DNA of 64,000 bases from the NCBI GenBank assembly GCA_016647705.1, contig CM028334.1, positions 6,915,546 to 6,979,545 of the forward strand. The letters run 5' to 3'. Position 1 is the first letter of the stretch, and every line of letters starts with the position of its first letter. This document shows positions 45,198 to 58,533 of the stretch, piece by piece. A program made the position numbers and the translations under genes. The DNA is from Eucommia ulmoides (Eukaryota; Streptophyta; Magnoliopsida; Garryales; Eucommiaceae). The notes beneath the pieces are model-generated. The model ran no database searches. It saw nothing but the letters and a program-made list of their open reading frames with translations, and was not told the DNA's origin.

Positions 45198-48100
45198 TCA
45201 AATCTCCGATGCCTCAGATCCCATAGACCTCTCTTCATCTTCCTTGATGGAGTTAATCATCCAAGCAACTTGACCCATACTTGGCCTGACTTCAGGAGAG
45301 TGATGTATGCACTTTAGTGCCACATGCAACAACTCCATCATCCTCTCTTCACTCGCACCTTCAGAAACCAGTACTTTGTCGAAAACTTCAGTAGTCCACT
45401 CTTCCCTGACCACCGAATCAACCCATTTAGCCAAATCAAACCCACCATTTTTTACAATCTTTCCTGTCAAGAGCTCGAGCAAAATCACACCAAATGCATA
45501 GATATCCACCTTGAAGGTGCTATATGCCCTCCCGCCGGCGGGATCACTGTTTTTTAGGGCGTTTTCTTTGGCGGAAAGAGACAGGTTGTCTTGATTTTCG
45601 ACCACGAATAGGCCGTATTCGCTAATGCAAGGTCTCATGTGTTTGTTGAAGAGAATGTTGGAGGATTTGAGGTTGCCATGAGCAATCCCATCCTGTTGGA
45701 GATGGCTATGGTTGTAAGCCAATGCCTCAGCAACTGTGGCTGCAAGTTCTAGTCTGCTTCCCCAGTCAAATACTTGCCCATTTTGGGTTCCTGAAATTAA
45801 AAATGGTTCATGGAAATAGTGTGAGATTCTGCTATGTATTATATAAGTAGGATGATTGATTAGTAAAATTTAATTTACCCTATTAACATGTAGTACTACA
45901 CTTTTCTCCTCTTAGACGAGTTACTAATTATTAATTATATAGGATTAATAACACTTTGTCTTTGTGGTTTGACTGATTAAACTTTTGTGGGTGATGTTGG
46001 ACTTCTTTCAAATCCAAAGGTTAGTTCTTGAAGCCTTTCTCTTACATTTATAACATGACTGCTAGTCCCTTCACATTCGATGTGAGATAAAGCCAACAAT
46101 TTCACCTTCACACATCGGACCTTTAGTCAGCTAATCCTCGACCAGTCTCTTTCTTTGCGGTTATTAGACTATAATTGTTGTAACGTAGGCTCTGATATCA
46201 GTGTAGGACTAGTTTTGAGTTTCTTTCAATTCCAAAAGTTAACTTATGAGGCGAGTCTTTCTCTCACATTTATAATCTGACCACTCGTCTATTCCATATT
46301 CGTTGTAAGATAAACCAAACAATTTTATATCCCTATAATATTTTCGTCAACACTTATTCTCCATGTAGTTCAAACAAGTACAATTGCTATATCCTCCATT
46401 AAATTGGTTCAAACTCTTAAAAGTCAAAATTAATACATTATTTAACATGAATTAGTATTTATACTTCTAGTAGGATCAGATAGGATAGACAATATTCATT
46501 TGACCTTTCTTTTCTTTTATTTATTTTTGTGGGTTGAGTCATGTATGAGAGTAAATTGATCATTTTGCAAAAATCCATTATAACAAGAATATAAAGTGCA
46601 ATTGAATTAAATTATGGGGGACAAAATACAATTAACCCTATAATAAACTACCACCATATTTGAAATTATTTGTTATCTTTTATGATTGAGATTAATTTTT
46701 AAATTTGTTTGGAAGAAATTTATGTAAATTATAATGGATTTATATAAAAATAAAAATAAAAATTAAGAACTCCAGTATTTTTATTTAAAAAAAAAAAAAA
46801 AACCTACAATTTTTAAAAATTTGTGCTCCATAGTTGAATTTTCCATAAAATTTATAAAATTTAACTTTAATTTGTATATGTATCTATTTGGAATAAATTA
46901 TCGAAATCGAATGAATTTAATTGATGAATTAGATATATATTTAATAGTTTTTATAATTAAAATTAATTAAATTTAATGTAAAAAAATCACCTTGGAGAAG
47001 GTTGAAGAGGCTGCCATTGGGCTGGTACTCATAAACCAAGAGCTTCTCCTCATTGGAACAGTAATACGCCATCGCCGGCAACAAATTCCGATGCTTCACT
47101 CCGTCAATCCTCTGCATCCTCCGCCTGAAATCTTCCCTCGAAATCCCCCAATTTTTAATCCTCTTCACGGCCAAATTCAGCCCATTCTCCAGCGTCACTT
47201 TATACAGGCTTCCATGCTTTCCTCTCCCCATCAATTTCGCCGGTGACCGGAGCAAATTCTCGAATCTCAGGCCGTTCGCCGCCGGAGTCGAAAGAACCAC
47301 CAGCGACGATGAAGTCATTCCGCTCTCGGCCGACGTAATGGAATACTCCGACCTGATATTCGCTCTTGATTTGGTATCGCCGAAAGTAGTAGTGCTATCT
47401 AGTTGTGATTGCGGCTCAATCTTGGCCTCCGCCTTGGGCATGTGATTCTTGAACAATTTGATGGAAAGGAGGAGGGCGAGGATTACGGCGAGTATAATGT
47501 AGCCGGAGTAGATTAGTATTTGATTTTTTGATTTTGACGAAGCTTTCTTCTTCGCCGGACATGGCGTCGGCCGTGGATTTCCGCATAATTGAGGATTACC
47601 CAGAAAGCTGTTCTCTCCAAAACGGCCTTTCAGATCCGGAATCGGACCGGTGAGACTGTTGTACGAGACGTTGAATTCTACGAGGTTGGAGAAATTGAAT
47701 TTCGGTATTTCTCCGGTGAGCTGATTATTTTGAGCCCGGAAAGTGAGTAAGCCGGAGATTACCAACAGGTCCGGCAACTCCCCTGAGAACTCATTTTCCG
47801 ATATGTCGATTCTATTTAGATTACTCAACCGGGACAGGGTGCCGGGAAGGTGGCCGGAGAGATGGTTGCCGCTCAAATACACATGGGTTAGACGTTTGCA
47901 GTTCGATATCTCCTCCGTTAATCCTCCGGTGAGGTTGTTCCGGTTCAGGCTCAGAACGGCAAGAGACCTCGCCGCACAGAGCGAGCCGGCGTCAATAACT
48001 CCGGTGAGATTATACCGATCGAGAACTATCTTCTTCACGGATTTCAAAGCGGAATCGCAGTACACCCCACGCCAGTTATCCTCGCATGGGTCTGAACTAA

Positions 48101-48257
48101 GATTCCACCCCCAATTCCGGTCGTTTCTCACTTTTCCGGCGGAAAGTTTCGCCATGAATCGAACCAGAGCTTCTTTCACTTCTTCCTCCTCCGAATTCGC
48201 CGCCGAGAAGAGCAGAAAAAACAGAGTGGTGATTACCCAGATGGGGGTTTGATCCAT
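45198..48257 (-). CDS. LRR receptor-like kinase, probable pseudokinase (LRR-III type)
   Basis: Two exons, 48257-46991 and 45790-45198, joined in phase (..NLLQ G|GA), 619 aa. Signal peptide (1-22), N-terminal LRR cap with DPCEDNWRGVYC, about five leucine-rich repeats (90-215), a transmembrane helix at about 247-269 (ILIYSGYIILAVILALLLSI), juxtamembrane region, then a kinase-like domain: glycine loop GRGKHGSLYKV, lysine in LAVKRIK (K365). The catalytic HRD is replaced by HGN (IAHGNLKSSNILF), and the DFG position reads SEYGL, so phosphotransfer is unlikely; family members act as co-receptors or scaffolds. Close in type to the probable inactive receptor kinases such as At2g26730. No premature stop. 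The 1200-bp intron holds a TRIM. Confidence 0.93.
45986..46321 (-). mobile_element. TRIM retroelement (copy 4), in receptor-kinase intron
   Basis: Terminal repeats at 46321-46202 and 46098-45986, a primer-binding site (reverse of TGATATCAGTG near 46192) and a decayed polypurine tract near 46099-46112. Flanking 5-mers ACTTT and ATTTT agree at four positions. Same family as the copies at 5.5, 17.2 and 18.0 kb. It is in the same transcriptional sense as the host gene. Confidence 0.78.
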
Positions 48258-49149
48258 TGTTGATCAGAGAGCTCAATTAGTGAAAAATGTTCATTTTTTT
48301 GGCTTCAAATTGGGTGAGATTGATACAACAATGGAGGAAAAGCTACTGTTCAGATCATACTGTGATGCCAATTGGCTGATTTTACAAAGCTGAAATTTGC
48401 CCAAAAGAAGACTACAAGAAGAACAAAAGTGGCGGAAACAGAGGAATTTAATAAATATTTTTGCCGGCAGTTTGAAATTGTCAAAGATTGCAAAAACGCT
48501 GTGCACTCATCAGTTGAACTGTAATTCTCAAATTGAGAAAATGAGTGTGTAAACGCTAGACATCTGTTGGATAAATAATGACGTTTCTTATCATTTTAAC
48601 AACCAGTGTGTCCCCGTGTCTGAGCGTACAATTTTTAATTTTTTCATTGTTAAATTAATAATTAATTTAATATAAAAACTAATATAATTAGCAAACTGAA
48701 CAATACAACAAAAAAAAAAAGATTAAAAAATATGCACAATCAATATAACGGATTTTTTTTTTTTTAAATATGCGCAATCAATATAAAAAATAGAGTTAAT
48801 AACACTTTACCCCTTATAATTTGGTCCATTTACACTTTATCTTCTTAAGTTTAAACGTTGTCACTTACTGATCGATAAAAAATAATACTCTTTTTTATGG
48901 TACCACAATACTGAGGTAGTACGGTGTTCAAGTAGGCTGTCGAACAACAGAAATTGGTTTTGTAATTATGAATTTCTAATTATTTTTCTTTCCGAAATGA
49001 AAACAAATTTTGATTTGAGTTTTGAGTTTTAATATAAGAAAAATAAAATACTAATCTAAAACAAATTAAAATAAATAACCAGGTTAGGAATTGCGGGTTT
49101 CGTATTTTGGACTCATGTGGGTTTCGTATTTTCTTTTTAATTAAGATTT
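48258..49149. other. Intergenic upstream of the receptor kinase
   Basis: Promoter and 5' UTR of the minus-strand receptor kinase should lie in the first few hundred bases; no firm TATA box was fixed. The rest is AT-rich without a feature. Confidence 0.4.
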
Positions 49150-50322
49150 GTATAAACGAGTGTTACTAACTATAAGTCGGAATTACTTAGAAATATTTGA
49201 TTTATTATTCTTCGATATGATTTATTTTCGGTTTGTAATTCCTACGTTACTCTAATTTAGGTTGAATAACAATCTAGATATAAATCATCCAAACCAATAA
49301 TTAAATTACAATAATACGATTGTATGATCGTTAGATCTAGACCACAAGTACTAGATCTAATGTTCTAGAAGCAATTGAATATAAAATTCGCAATCTTTAC
49401 AAGAACACTTTGAAAATAAATCCAATCACAAATAAACCGAATCAAGAACGATATTTCTCATCATACAATTGTTACATATAATTTGAAATTAAATTAAAAA
49501 TACGATATTACATAAGAAAAAAACTTATCCGAATCCTAACCAAGTTATAACGAGATTAGCCGTCCATAGAGTGGTGTTCTTTCTTAATAATATTCAAGAA
49601 AAGTTTTATGAAGAATTCCCCTCCAGAATACAGCCGCCAAAAAGAAATAAAAATAAACGACAAAAAAATGAATCGAGACCATGCCCCCCCCCCAAAAAAA
49701 AAAAAAAAAATGAAAAAAGAATGAATAAAATACCAAAAGTCCCCCGAAGCTGCTGGCCGGAATGAGCCTATATGCTACCCCTCCCATAATGAAAAAGGAA
49801 ATTCTCATTTCAATTGCCAATTAATGACATTGATGACTCTTGCCTTTTGTGTGTAACGGCTGCCAAACCACTCCCTGCTGCCAATTTTTTTTTTTTTTCT
49901 TCTTCTTTTATTTTCATTCTATCATTCAATGGGCCTTGGCTTAGCACATGGGCCTGGAGAACAAAAGGGCGTGTTGGGCTTTGGCATCAGTTAAAAGAAC
50001 AACGACATAAAAATGGGAAGTGGGCCTTGGGGAAAGAAAGAAAAAGGCTGGGCCTAAGCCCAATGCATGGGCCCGCGGTGCACTTTTGACAAACAAACAT
50101 AACTAACTTGTATCTTTCACATATGAACTCTGATTTTGCCATATGACCAGTCTTTGGAAAGCTTAAGGAGTCTACTTTCATATGAAATTTATTTCATTCC
50201 AAAATTTTAACTGTGAAATTAGTTATGGTCAAAAGAGTGGACATATATTTTCATTTGGGTGTCGTATACCGTGACTTTTATCCGCTTGATCTTTTTTCTT
50301 GCGCATTTTGCTTCCAAATGGT

Positions 50323-52292
50323 GAGTTGTTTACGTTTATAATATAAATTTAAAACAAAATTATTGAAATAGACCACTTTTCAACTTATATACGGAAATAG
50401 TGCTACCCGGGGTTCCGAACCCCGGGTATACGATTTTTTTTTTGGTATACGCCATTATACCAAACCCCGGGTATAACCCGAATAAAAAAAAAAAAAAAAA
50501 AAAAATCGTTTTTGCCCAAGAAATTTTTAAAATTTTCGGCAACTTTAAACTGATTAATGGTGGTCTATCGATATTTTAAATAAATCTAATTTTTTTGTGC
50601 ATAAATTAGGTTCAAAACACTACATAATGCTTTTTACAACACTAAAAACGGACAAGTGGATGAATTTTAAAAAATCGTCAAAGTTGATTAGATGAGTAGT
50701 TTCGATAATGGTGGAATTTTTTTCGGCAATTTAGAATTAACAAAAGATTGCATGTTGGTAACAGAAATGAACCAAATTTTTTGTATATAAACTATGTTTA
50801 TAACACTACATAACAAAACTTAAAACACTAAAAACGGACAAGTGGATGAATTTTAAATAATCGTCAAAGTTGATCAGACGAGTTGTTTCGATGATGATGC
50901 AGTTTTTTTGAAAACTTTGAGTTAATAAAAAATGGTCGTCTATCCGTAACAGAAATGATCTTGATCTTTTTGTATCGAAATTATGTTCATAACGCTAAAT
51001 AATAAAATCGAGAATACTAAAAACGGATTAGTGAATAATTTTTAAATAATGGTTATTATCATAACATTTTATTACTCTTCAACGTTTCAAAAAACACTAT
51101 ATTGCTCTTCAAGGTTTGGATGGACATAACTTTCCGCTCGGTGATCCGTTGGGGGCAATTTTTTTTTTTTTTTAAAGTTGGGTCTGATGTGAGTCATCAC
51201 TCTGACTTTTGAAGATTTCAATTTTATCAACAGAACAAGACACACGTTCGCAACGAAGATTACAAATTTATTCACCTAACACTTCGAATCCAAAATTGAA
51301 GGTGAAAACGGGCTTTATTTGAAAAAATACTAGACCAAACTACCTACGGCGTTTGCAACGCCTAGATCTCGAAAAAATACCTGAAATAAAAAAAAAAAAT
51401 CGCCCCAAACGGACTACCGAGCACAAAATTATGTCTATCCAAATTTTTTCTATTATTTTACGTAAGTTTTATTTTTTCTCGATAACATATTATCCGTTTT
51501 TGGTATTTTCGATTTTATTTTTTAGCGTTATGAACGTAATTTGTATACAAAAAAATTAGGATAATTTCTGTTACGGATAGACGATCATTTTTTGTTAATT
51601 CAAAATTTTCAAAAATATTGCATCATCATCGAAACAACTCGTCTGATCAACTTTGGCGATTATTTAAAATTCATCCACTTGTCCGTTTTTAGTGTTCTAA
51701 GTTTTGTTATGTAGTGTTATGAATATAGTTTATATACAAAAAATTTAGTTCATTTCTGTTACCGACATACAATCTTTTGTTAATTCTAAATTGTCGAAAA
51801 AAATTCCGTCGTTATCGAAACAACTCGTCTGATCAACTTTGACGATTTTTTAAAATATATCCATTTGTCCGTTTTTAGTGTTGTAAAAAGTATTATGTAG
51901 TGTTTTGAACCTAATTTATGCACAAAAAAAATTTAGATTAATTTAAAATATCGATAGACCACCATTAATCAGCTTAAAGTTGCCGAAAATTTAAAAAATT
52001 TCTTAGGCAAAAATTTTTTTTTTTTTTTAAATTTGGGTTATACCTGGGATTTGGTACCCCAGGTTCTATGTAGAACCCGGGGTACCAAACCCCGGGTATA
52101 ACGGCGTATACCAAAAAAAAAAATTTTTTTTTTTTTTTTCGTATACCCGGGGTTCCGAACCCCGGGTATACCGCCGGCCCCACAAACCCGGGGTTCTGAA
52201 CTCCGGGTAGCATTATTTCCGTATATAAGTTGAAAAGTGGTCTATTTCAGTAATTTTGTTTTAAATTTATATTATAAATGTAAACAACTTCT
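50323..52292. mobile_element. Foldback MULE (1970 bp) inside a gypsy LTR
   Basis: A perfect 9-bp target duplication CCAAATGGT (50314-50322, 52293-52301) bounds two arms of about 830-900 bp that are near-perfect inverted repeats: the left GAGTTGTTTACGTTTATAAT pairs with the right (inverted) AGAAGTTGTTTACATTTATA, and pairing continues to about 51160 and 51385. Each arm has a local palindrome (ACCCGGGGTTC..GAACCCCGGGT) and about three tandem units of roughly 180 bp containing CTAAAAACGGACAAGTGGAT. No coding capacity. A nine-base duplication points to Mutator-type transposition. Confidence 0.88.
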
Positions 52293-53220
52293 CCAAATGG
52301 TATGTTTTTTATCCAATTCTTCAAATCTACAAAAATAAATAAAATAAATCAATTATACTAATTTATTTAACTTAAAAGATTAACAAAACTTAAATTAACA
52401 GTATTAGATCGCGTAAAATGTAATGCGATCAAACTCCCAAACCTAAATTTTACTAGTCCTCTAGCAAAATTAAATATATTAATTAAATGAAAAGTCATTT
52501 TCGTAGGGAGCACAATTGCATTTAGTATATGCAATAAGCCTTTAAACTCCCAGGTCACCTCTAGTGGACGAGTATAGTCTCGTGAGAGTTTACAATGATA
52601 CTACCCACAAATATCTCAAATTCTTTCTTGTGAATTTTATTCCTCACAAAATATTTATCAATCATATCCAATACTAACATATTCAGTCGAGATCATACAA
52701 AAGTTACTGAAATAGTCATTAATCTCATAGCACATGATTTCTAGTAATATTCATTTTTGCACCCACGACATACATGAAACTCTCATTTATAGTGAATTTA
52801 ATACAAGTAACTAGTCAACTGTTTCTAAACAGTCAAACAACGTTTTCCTGAAATAAAAATGCATTTGTTTATATTCTTTTTTTTTTGGCAAATATTAATT
52901 TATTTATTTTTTTTATATAAAACAAACATTTTTTTAAAAAAATAAGTGACTTGTGCAATCTTAACCCTACTGGACTTTCTAAGATGTTTATGTAGCAAGT
53001 GTTGGACCAATGATCCCAATCCAGTTGACTCGAGGCATTAGGTGTTAAAACACCCTTCAGGCTTAATAACTTGAATTTTATAGGTTTCGAGGTTAACGAG
53101 TCACTTATTGTCTTAACAAATCGTTTCTCCTTTTTGACGCGAACACTCAAAACTTACTGAGGTAAGAGACCCGGTTACTCAGTGAAAGTTCATTATTAAG
53201 ACAAAGAATCATTATTATTA

Positions 53221-53244
53221 ACACACACACACACACACACACAC
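53221..53244. repeat. (AC)n microsatellite
   Basis: About 12 AC units in the spacer between pol and 3' LTR of the minus-strand gypsy fossil. Confidence 0.9.
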
Positions 53245-53749
53245 ATATTTTAAATTTAAATTTCAAGGTTAAGTTATTCTCATGCCAAAACTTAGCAAAC
53301 CATCTCATGTACTAAATTTAGAATAAAAGAAAGTTAGCATGCATGTAAGGGTCGAAAAATAAGATATTTGTAAAAATCAGTTCTATGTTCCAATGATTAT
53401 TTTAGCAAAACTCAAGTTCATACCCGACAGACATGTTATCATGGGATAGATTGAAAAAAATTAAGTGTGGAATAAAATATAAATATCAACAGGAATACTA
53501 TTAGCAGGAATACAAGTATTCACATCCCTCCCAAACCTAAATTTAGCATTGTCCTCAATGATAAAAGTACAAAATAGCTTTGACAAGGAAAGATACTACT
53601 TGACGTGTCCATAGGTATAGCATAACTGAGTGGGTGTAGAATACCTGTAAACCTGTCTAGCAATGCACTCAAGGAAAATCATTAAAATAAAGTATAATAA
53701 TAGTAAATCTATAATAACTAACATGAAATAACTCAATACTCTAAAAATA

Positions 53750-56700
53750 ACTGTGGGTTGCCTCCCACTTAGCGCTAAGTTCAACATCTTCAACCAGACG
53801 TAATGGGGCATCATGAATAAATCGGGTCAACCAAGTTGATCGCCTCGATGACGCTCCGCTCCTCAAAACCTACCATATGCTTCAATCTTTGGCTGTTAAT
53901 CTTAAGTTTTCGACCGTCCCATAAGTCAATTATTTCCACTACCCCACTAGGGTGCACTTTTTCGACCATAAATGGACCATCCCATTTAGATCAAAGTTTG
54001 CCCGGGAAAAGTCTCAACTTTGAGTTGAATAACCACACCTTCTGATTAGGATGGAAAGACTTTCTATTAATAATGTTATCATGAAACACTCTCGTTCTCT
54101 CCATATAAATTCTAGAATTCTTGAAGGCTTTATTTCGTAATTCATCCAACTTTGAGAGTTGAAGCTTGCGTTCATCTCCTGCTCATTTCATCTCGAAATT
54201 CAATGCTCTTGTAGCCTAATAAGCATGATGCTCTAGCTCAACAGGTAAATGCCACGCTTTTCCATACACCAATCGGTAAGGTGACATACCAATAGGAGTT
54301 TTGTAGGTTGTACGGTACACCCATAAAGCAACAACCAGACGTTCTGATTAATCTTTATGGTCGGGACGTATCGTTTTCTCTAAGATATGCTTCACCTCTC
54401 TATTGGATATCTATGTTTGACCATTAGTTTGAGGGTGATAAGGTGTAACCACCTTATGAGTCATGGAGTACTTGCGTACAATGCTCAAATGGCCTATTAC
54501 AAAAATGTGATCCCTCGTCACTAATGATTGCCTAGGGTGTCCCAAACCTGCTAAAAATATGCTCTCTCAAAAAGCGAAACACCACCCTATGGTCATTAGT
54601 TCTGGTAGCTATGGCCTCAACCCACTTCGACACATAGTCTACAGCTAATAAGGTATACTCGTGACCAAAGAATGTTGAGAATGGTCCCATGAAATCGATA
54701 CCCTACACATCAAAGATCTAAACTACCAAAATAGGTTGGAGGGGCATCATATCTCGACGGAATATTGATCCTATGCGCTGACACCTGTCACAATCTTGAC
54801 AGAATCGGTGCACATCTTTGAATAAAGACGACCAATAAAATCCACATTGTAGCACTTTTGCGGCCGTCATCTTTCCCCCACAGTGTCCTCTGCATGCCTG
54901 AGAATGACAAAAATTCAGGATACAGTCAAACTCGCTCTCTGGCACACATCTCCTTATCACTTGATCTGCACAATGCTTGAATAAGTGAGGATCCTCCCAG
55001 TAAAAATGTTTAACCTGTGAGAAAAAATGATCTCTATCTTATTTGGTCCACTGGGAAGGAATCTCACCTATAGCAAGGTAGTTCACAATGTTCGCAAACT
55101 AAGGTGGGGATACTTGGGCTACAAAGAAGATTTGTTCGTCGGGAAATGAATCCCCAATAGGCTCTTCTTTCTTGCTCTCGTTGACAAAAACCCGAGATAG
55201 GTGGTCAGCCACGACATTCTCTACTCCCTTTTTATCTTTGATCTCAATATCAAATTCTTGGAGTAAGAGAATCCACCTAATTTGCCGAGATTTTCTTTCT
55301 TTCTTTAACAATAGGTACCTCAAAGCTGCATGATCGGAGAATATAATAATTTTTGACCCTAGGATATAAGATCAAAATTTATCCAATGGCAAAATGACAG
55401 CCAACAGCTCTTTCTCGATAGTAGTGTAATTCATTTGTGCTTCCATAAGTGTCTTACTTGCATAATATATCACGTGAGGTACTTTGTCCATTTTTTTTGT
55501 CCCAAAACAGCACCGACAGCATAATCAGAGGCATCACACATAATCTCGAAGGGTCGAGAGTAATTTGGGGGCTGGATGATGGGAGTGGAAACTAGTGTGG
55601 CCTTAAGCGTCTCAAATGCCTTTTGGCATGATTCATAAAAAACAAAAGGCACATCTATAGCGAGCAGATTACAGAGGGGACGTGCAATCTTGCTAAACTC
55701 ATTGATGAAGCGTTGATAAAATCCCGCGTGCCCCCAGAAAGGATCAAATTTGCTTTACTATTGTGGGCGGTAGCAAATTTGCGATGACATCAACCTTAGC
55801 ACGATCCATCTCAATCCCTTTCTTTGAGACCACATGTCCCAACACAATGCCTTGCTGAACCATAAAATGACTTTTCTCCCAACTCAACACCAAATTAGTT
55901 TCCTCACACCTTTCTAGAATCTTCTCTAGATTGTTAAGACATCATTCGAATGATGTCCCAAAAACTGAAAAGTCGTCCATGAATATTTCTAGGAAATTGT
56001 TGATCATATCAGAGAAAATTGCTAACATGCACATTTGAAAGGTTGCTGGTGCATTGCATAGTCCAAAGGGCATTCTTCTGTATGCAAAGATACCAAATGG
56101 GGCATGTGAATGTGGTTTTCTCTTGATCTTCGGGAAACACTAAGACTTGGTTATATCCCGAGTATCCGCCAAGTAAACAGAAGTAAGGAAATCCCACTCA
56201 TTATCTACAATCTGATCAATATATGGTAGCGGAAAATGATCATTTCTTGTTATGGCGTTGAGTTTTCGATAATCAATACAAACTTGCCATCCTGTGATTT
56301 CTCTGGTAGGGATCAGCTTTCCCCCAGAATTCTTTGCCACTATGATTCCCGATTTTTTTGGCACCACCTGAATGGGACTCATATACTTGCTATAAAAAAT
56401 CGGGTAAATGATACCTGCATCCAATAGCTTCAAAACTTCTTTCTTCACCACCTTTCTCATGTTCGGGTTCAATTTTCGTTGAACTTTCTCGTCGATTTTG
56501 CATCGTCTTCGAGGTGGATTTTATGCATACACATCGAAGGGTTGATCCCCTTCAAATATGCCACTTCCCATCCTACAGCCCTTTTATATCGTTTGAGGAC
56601 ATTGACCAACTTTTCTTCTTGCTCACCTGTGAGTTCGGTCGAAATAATCACAGGTAGCGTATCATCGTGGCCAAGGAAGGCATATTTGAGTGAATCTAGA

Positions 56701-56813
56701 AGAGGTTTCCACTCAAGTATCGGTGGGAATTCAATTGATGGTTTCAGTGGCTCACTTGCTAGCGGCGGTAACGGTTCAAGTTTCCTAAACCATGGGGTTT
56801 CATCATGGTGTAT
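53750..56813 (-). pseudogene. Pol remnant of the minus-strand Athila-like fossil
   Basis: Reading on the minus strand: reverse transcriptase (VVKKEVLKLLDAGIIYPIF, WQVCIDYRKLNAITRNDHFP), RNase H ([51 protein letters not shown]), integrase with its zinc-binding segment (CILNFCHSQACRGHCGGKMT, FCQDCDRCQRIGSIFRRDMM) and a C-terminal tail near 53.8-54.1 kb. Same order and close relatedness to the plus-strand copy at 61.9-64.0 kb. A fossil with many breaks. Confidence 0.85.
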
Positions 56814-58262
56814 TGATTGTTCTCAATTTTATGGCAAAATTTAACCCTAAATTTGTAATTTTGTTAATCTTTTTATTAAATTTTTATTAGTAATAATACA
56901 GTTTATTGTTTTTGCAGGAATAAAGTTAGAAATAAAGAAATACGGAAAAATGACGAAAAATTGTCCGAAAAAGATCAAAACTAAAAGGAAAACAAGTCGA
57001 TCTGCGACCCGAGTCCAGCTCGGCCCGCGGATCTGGCACACATGCGTATCATTGGGACATCAAACGTGGTTGGACGATTGGTAGGTAGAAATCTATTTAT
57101 GGCCATGAACATGGACATGTAATAACCATTCAATGCAATGAAGAAAGAATGAAGGGAATTAAAATAAAGAATTGGGCAATTTTTGTAAGGGGCTGATTTG
57201 CAATATTATGATTCAATATTTGGGAAGTAAAGAACATGTGGAGGCTTACCAGGCTTTGATTGGCCATTAAAGGAAATAAAATAAAGTTTTCTCGTGGGGA
57301 TTGATGAAAGGATATTAAATGGCTTGATTAAGGGAATCAAAGAAAAAGCAGGAAAACTGGATTATTTAGGGAAGATTTTTCTCCTTCAGCAGGGTGATTT
57401 TTTATTCATTCTCCTATTCATTTTTTTTTTTTCATTTTTTTCGGCTGGGATTTTGATGGTGTTCATGGGCACTTTGTTGAACATCTTTAGAAGAAAAACC
57501 GCCATGAACGGCTAAGGACTTATACCGGGTTAGGCTATATTCGTTTTAAGATTTTCTATGTAGTTTTAATTTCTTATTATATTTTATCTGTGTATAAGAT
57601 TGTATAACGAGAATTTATGTTCTTACATTGTTTATGAAATCAATTATTGTTTTTATCATTTTATGAATGTTAAATATAATTTATTAATATTTTTGGGTTA
57701 GATTTAATACCTGTGGTTTAGATGTAACCTTAATACAATCAGTTTTATTGGAATCGATACGGTTTAATAGGATGAATTATACTTAGAGATTGATTCATCG
57801 TAGATTAGGAATCGAATCCCGAAGATAATCCATACCGATTAAACGGTCGATTAATCGACGTATTTGATAGGATTAATTATACTTAGGGATTGGTTCATAA
57901 TAGATTAGGAACCGAATCTCGAAGATAATTCATGCCGATTAAATAGTCAAACTTTCGTTGTAATTTTTCTTGTAGTTAAATTACTTCTTCATACACATAA
58001 TTAAAATAGATAAATAATTAAAATACATTAGGATAATCGAAATATGAATGCATCCTCTCAACTCGGTCATTTATCATTTTATATTTTAATTTAATTATTT
58101 TTATATTTGATAGTTAAAATCAACTCTCTTAAATTCAACCGAAAAGTAATAAAATAATTAATAATTACAATCCAATCCATGTGATTCGACACCTTCACCT
58201 AAGTCGCTATACGACGATATATTTTGCGCTTAAATTGGGTATTAAATTTGAACGATCAAATT
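56814..58262 (+). repeat. Probable 5' LTR of the plus-strand Athila-like fossil
   Basis: Begins TGATTGT, like the TGATCGC start of the minus-strand element's LTR, and has matching inner phrases (GCCATGAACGGCTAAGG against ATGGACGGCTAATC). It contains a duplicated segment of about 97-bp period at roughly 57764-57950 (AATTATACTTAGRGATTG..GATTAGGAAYCGAATCYCG). The right border is placed just before the primer-binding site. Not confirmed by a second LTR in the window. Confidence 0.6.
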
Positions 58263-58299
58263 TTGGCGGTGTTGCCGGAGAATGACATCGCTAATTATT

Positions 58300-58492
58300 A
58301 AATTTAATTATTGTTTTTCTTTTTTACTTGTTGAATAATAATTAGGAAAAAAAAAAAAAAACAGAAACAGAAACTCTAATCTCGAAAAAAAAAAAACAGT
58401 GAAAAAAAAAAAAAAACTGTTATTGTTGTTAATTGTTACTGTTTGTTAAAAAAAAAAAACTGTTAATTTAAAAAAAAACAAACAAACAAACT

Positions 58493-58533
<41 letters not shown>

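Larger units (their letters stand above)
49150..56813 (-). mobile_element. Athila-like Ty3/gypsy fossil (minus strand)
   Basis: On the minus strand: part of pol (56813-53750) with reverse transcriptase, RNase H and integrase; then a purine-rich tract (AATTTAGGTTTGGGAGGGAT near 53540), a spacer, a second tract (AATTTAGGTTTGGGAG just right of 52431) and a 3' LTR that starts TGATCGCATTACATTTTACG at 52431 and runs to about 49150. The LTR is split by a foldback MULE. It shares ACGGCTA..CTT(A)ATA.. features with the LTR of the plus-strand neighbour. Gag, protease and 5' LTR are not present on this side. Broken, with many breaks; older than the neighbour, which appears to have inserted into it. Left end approximate. 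Confidence 0.7.

Noticed and set aside
45307-45557. Plus-strand ORFs opposite the receptor-kinase second exon
   Set aside because: Antisense shadows of the well-supported kinase-domain exon.
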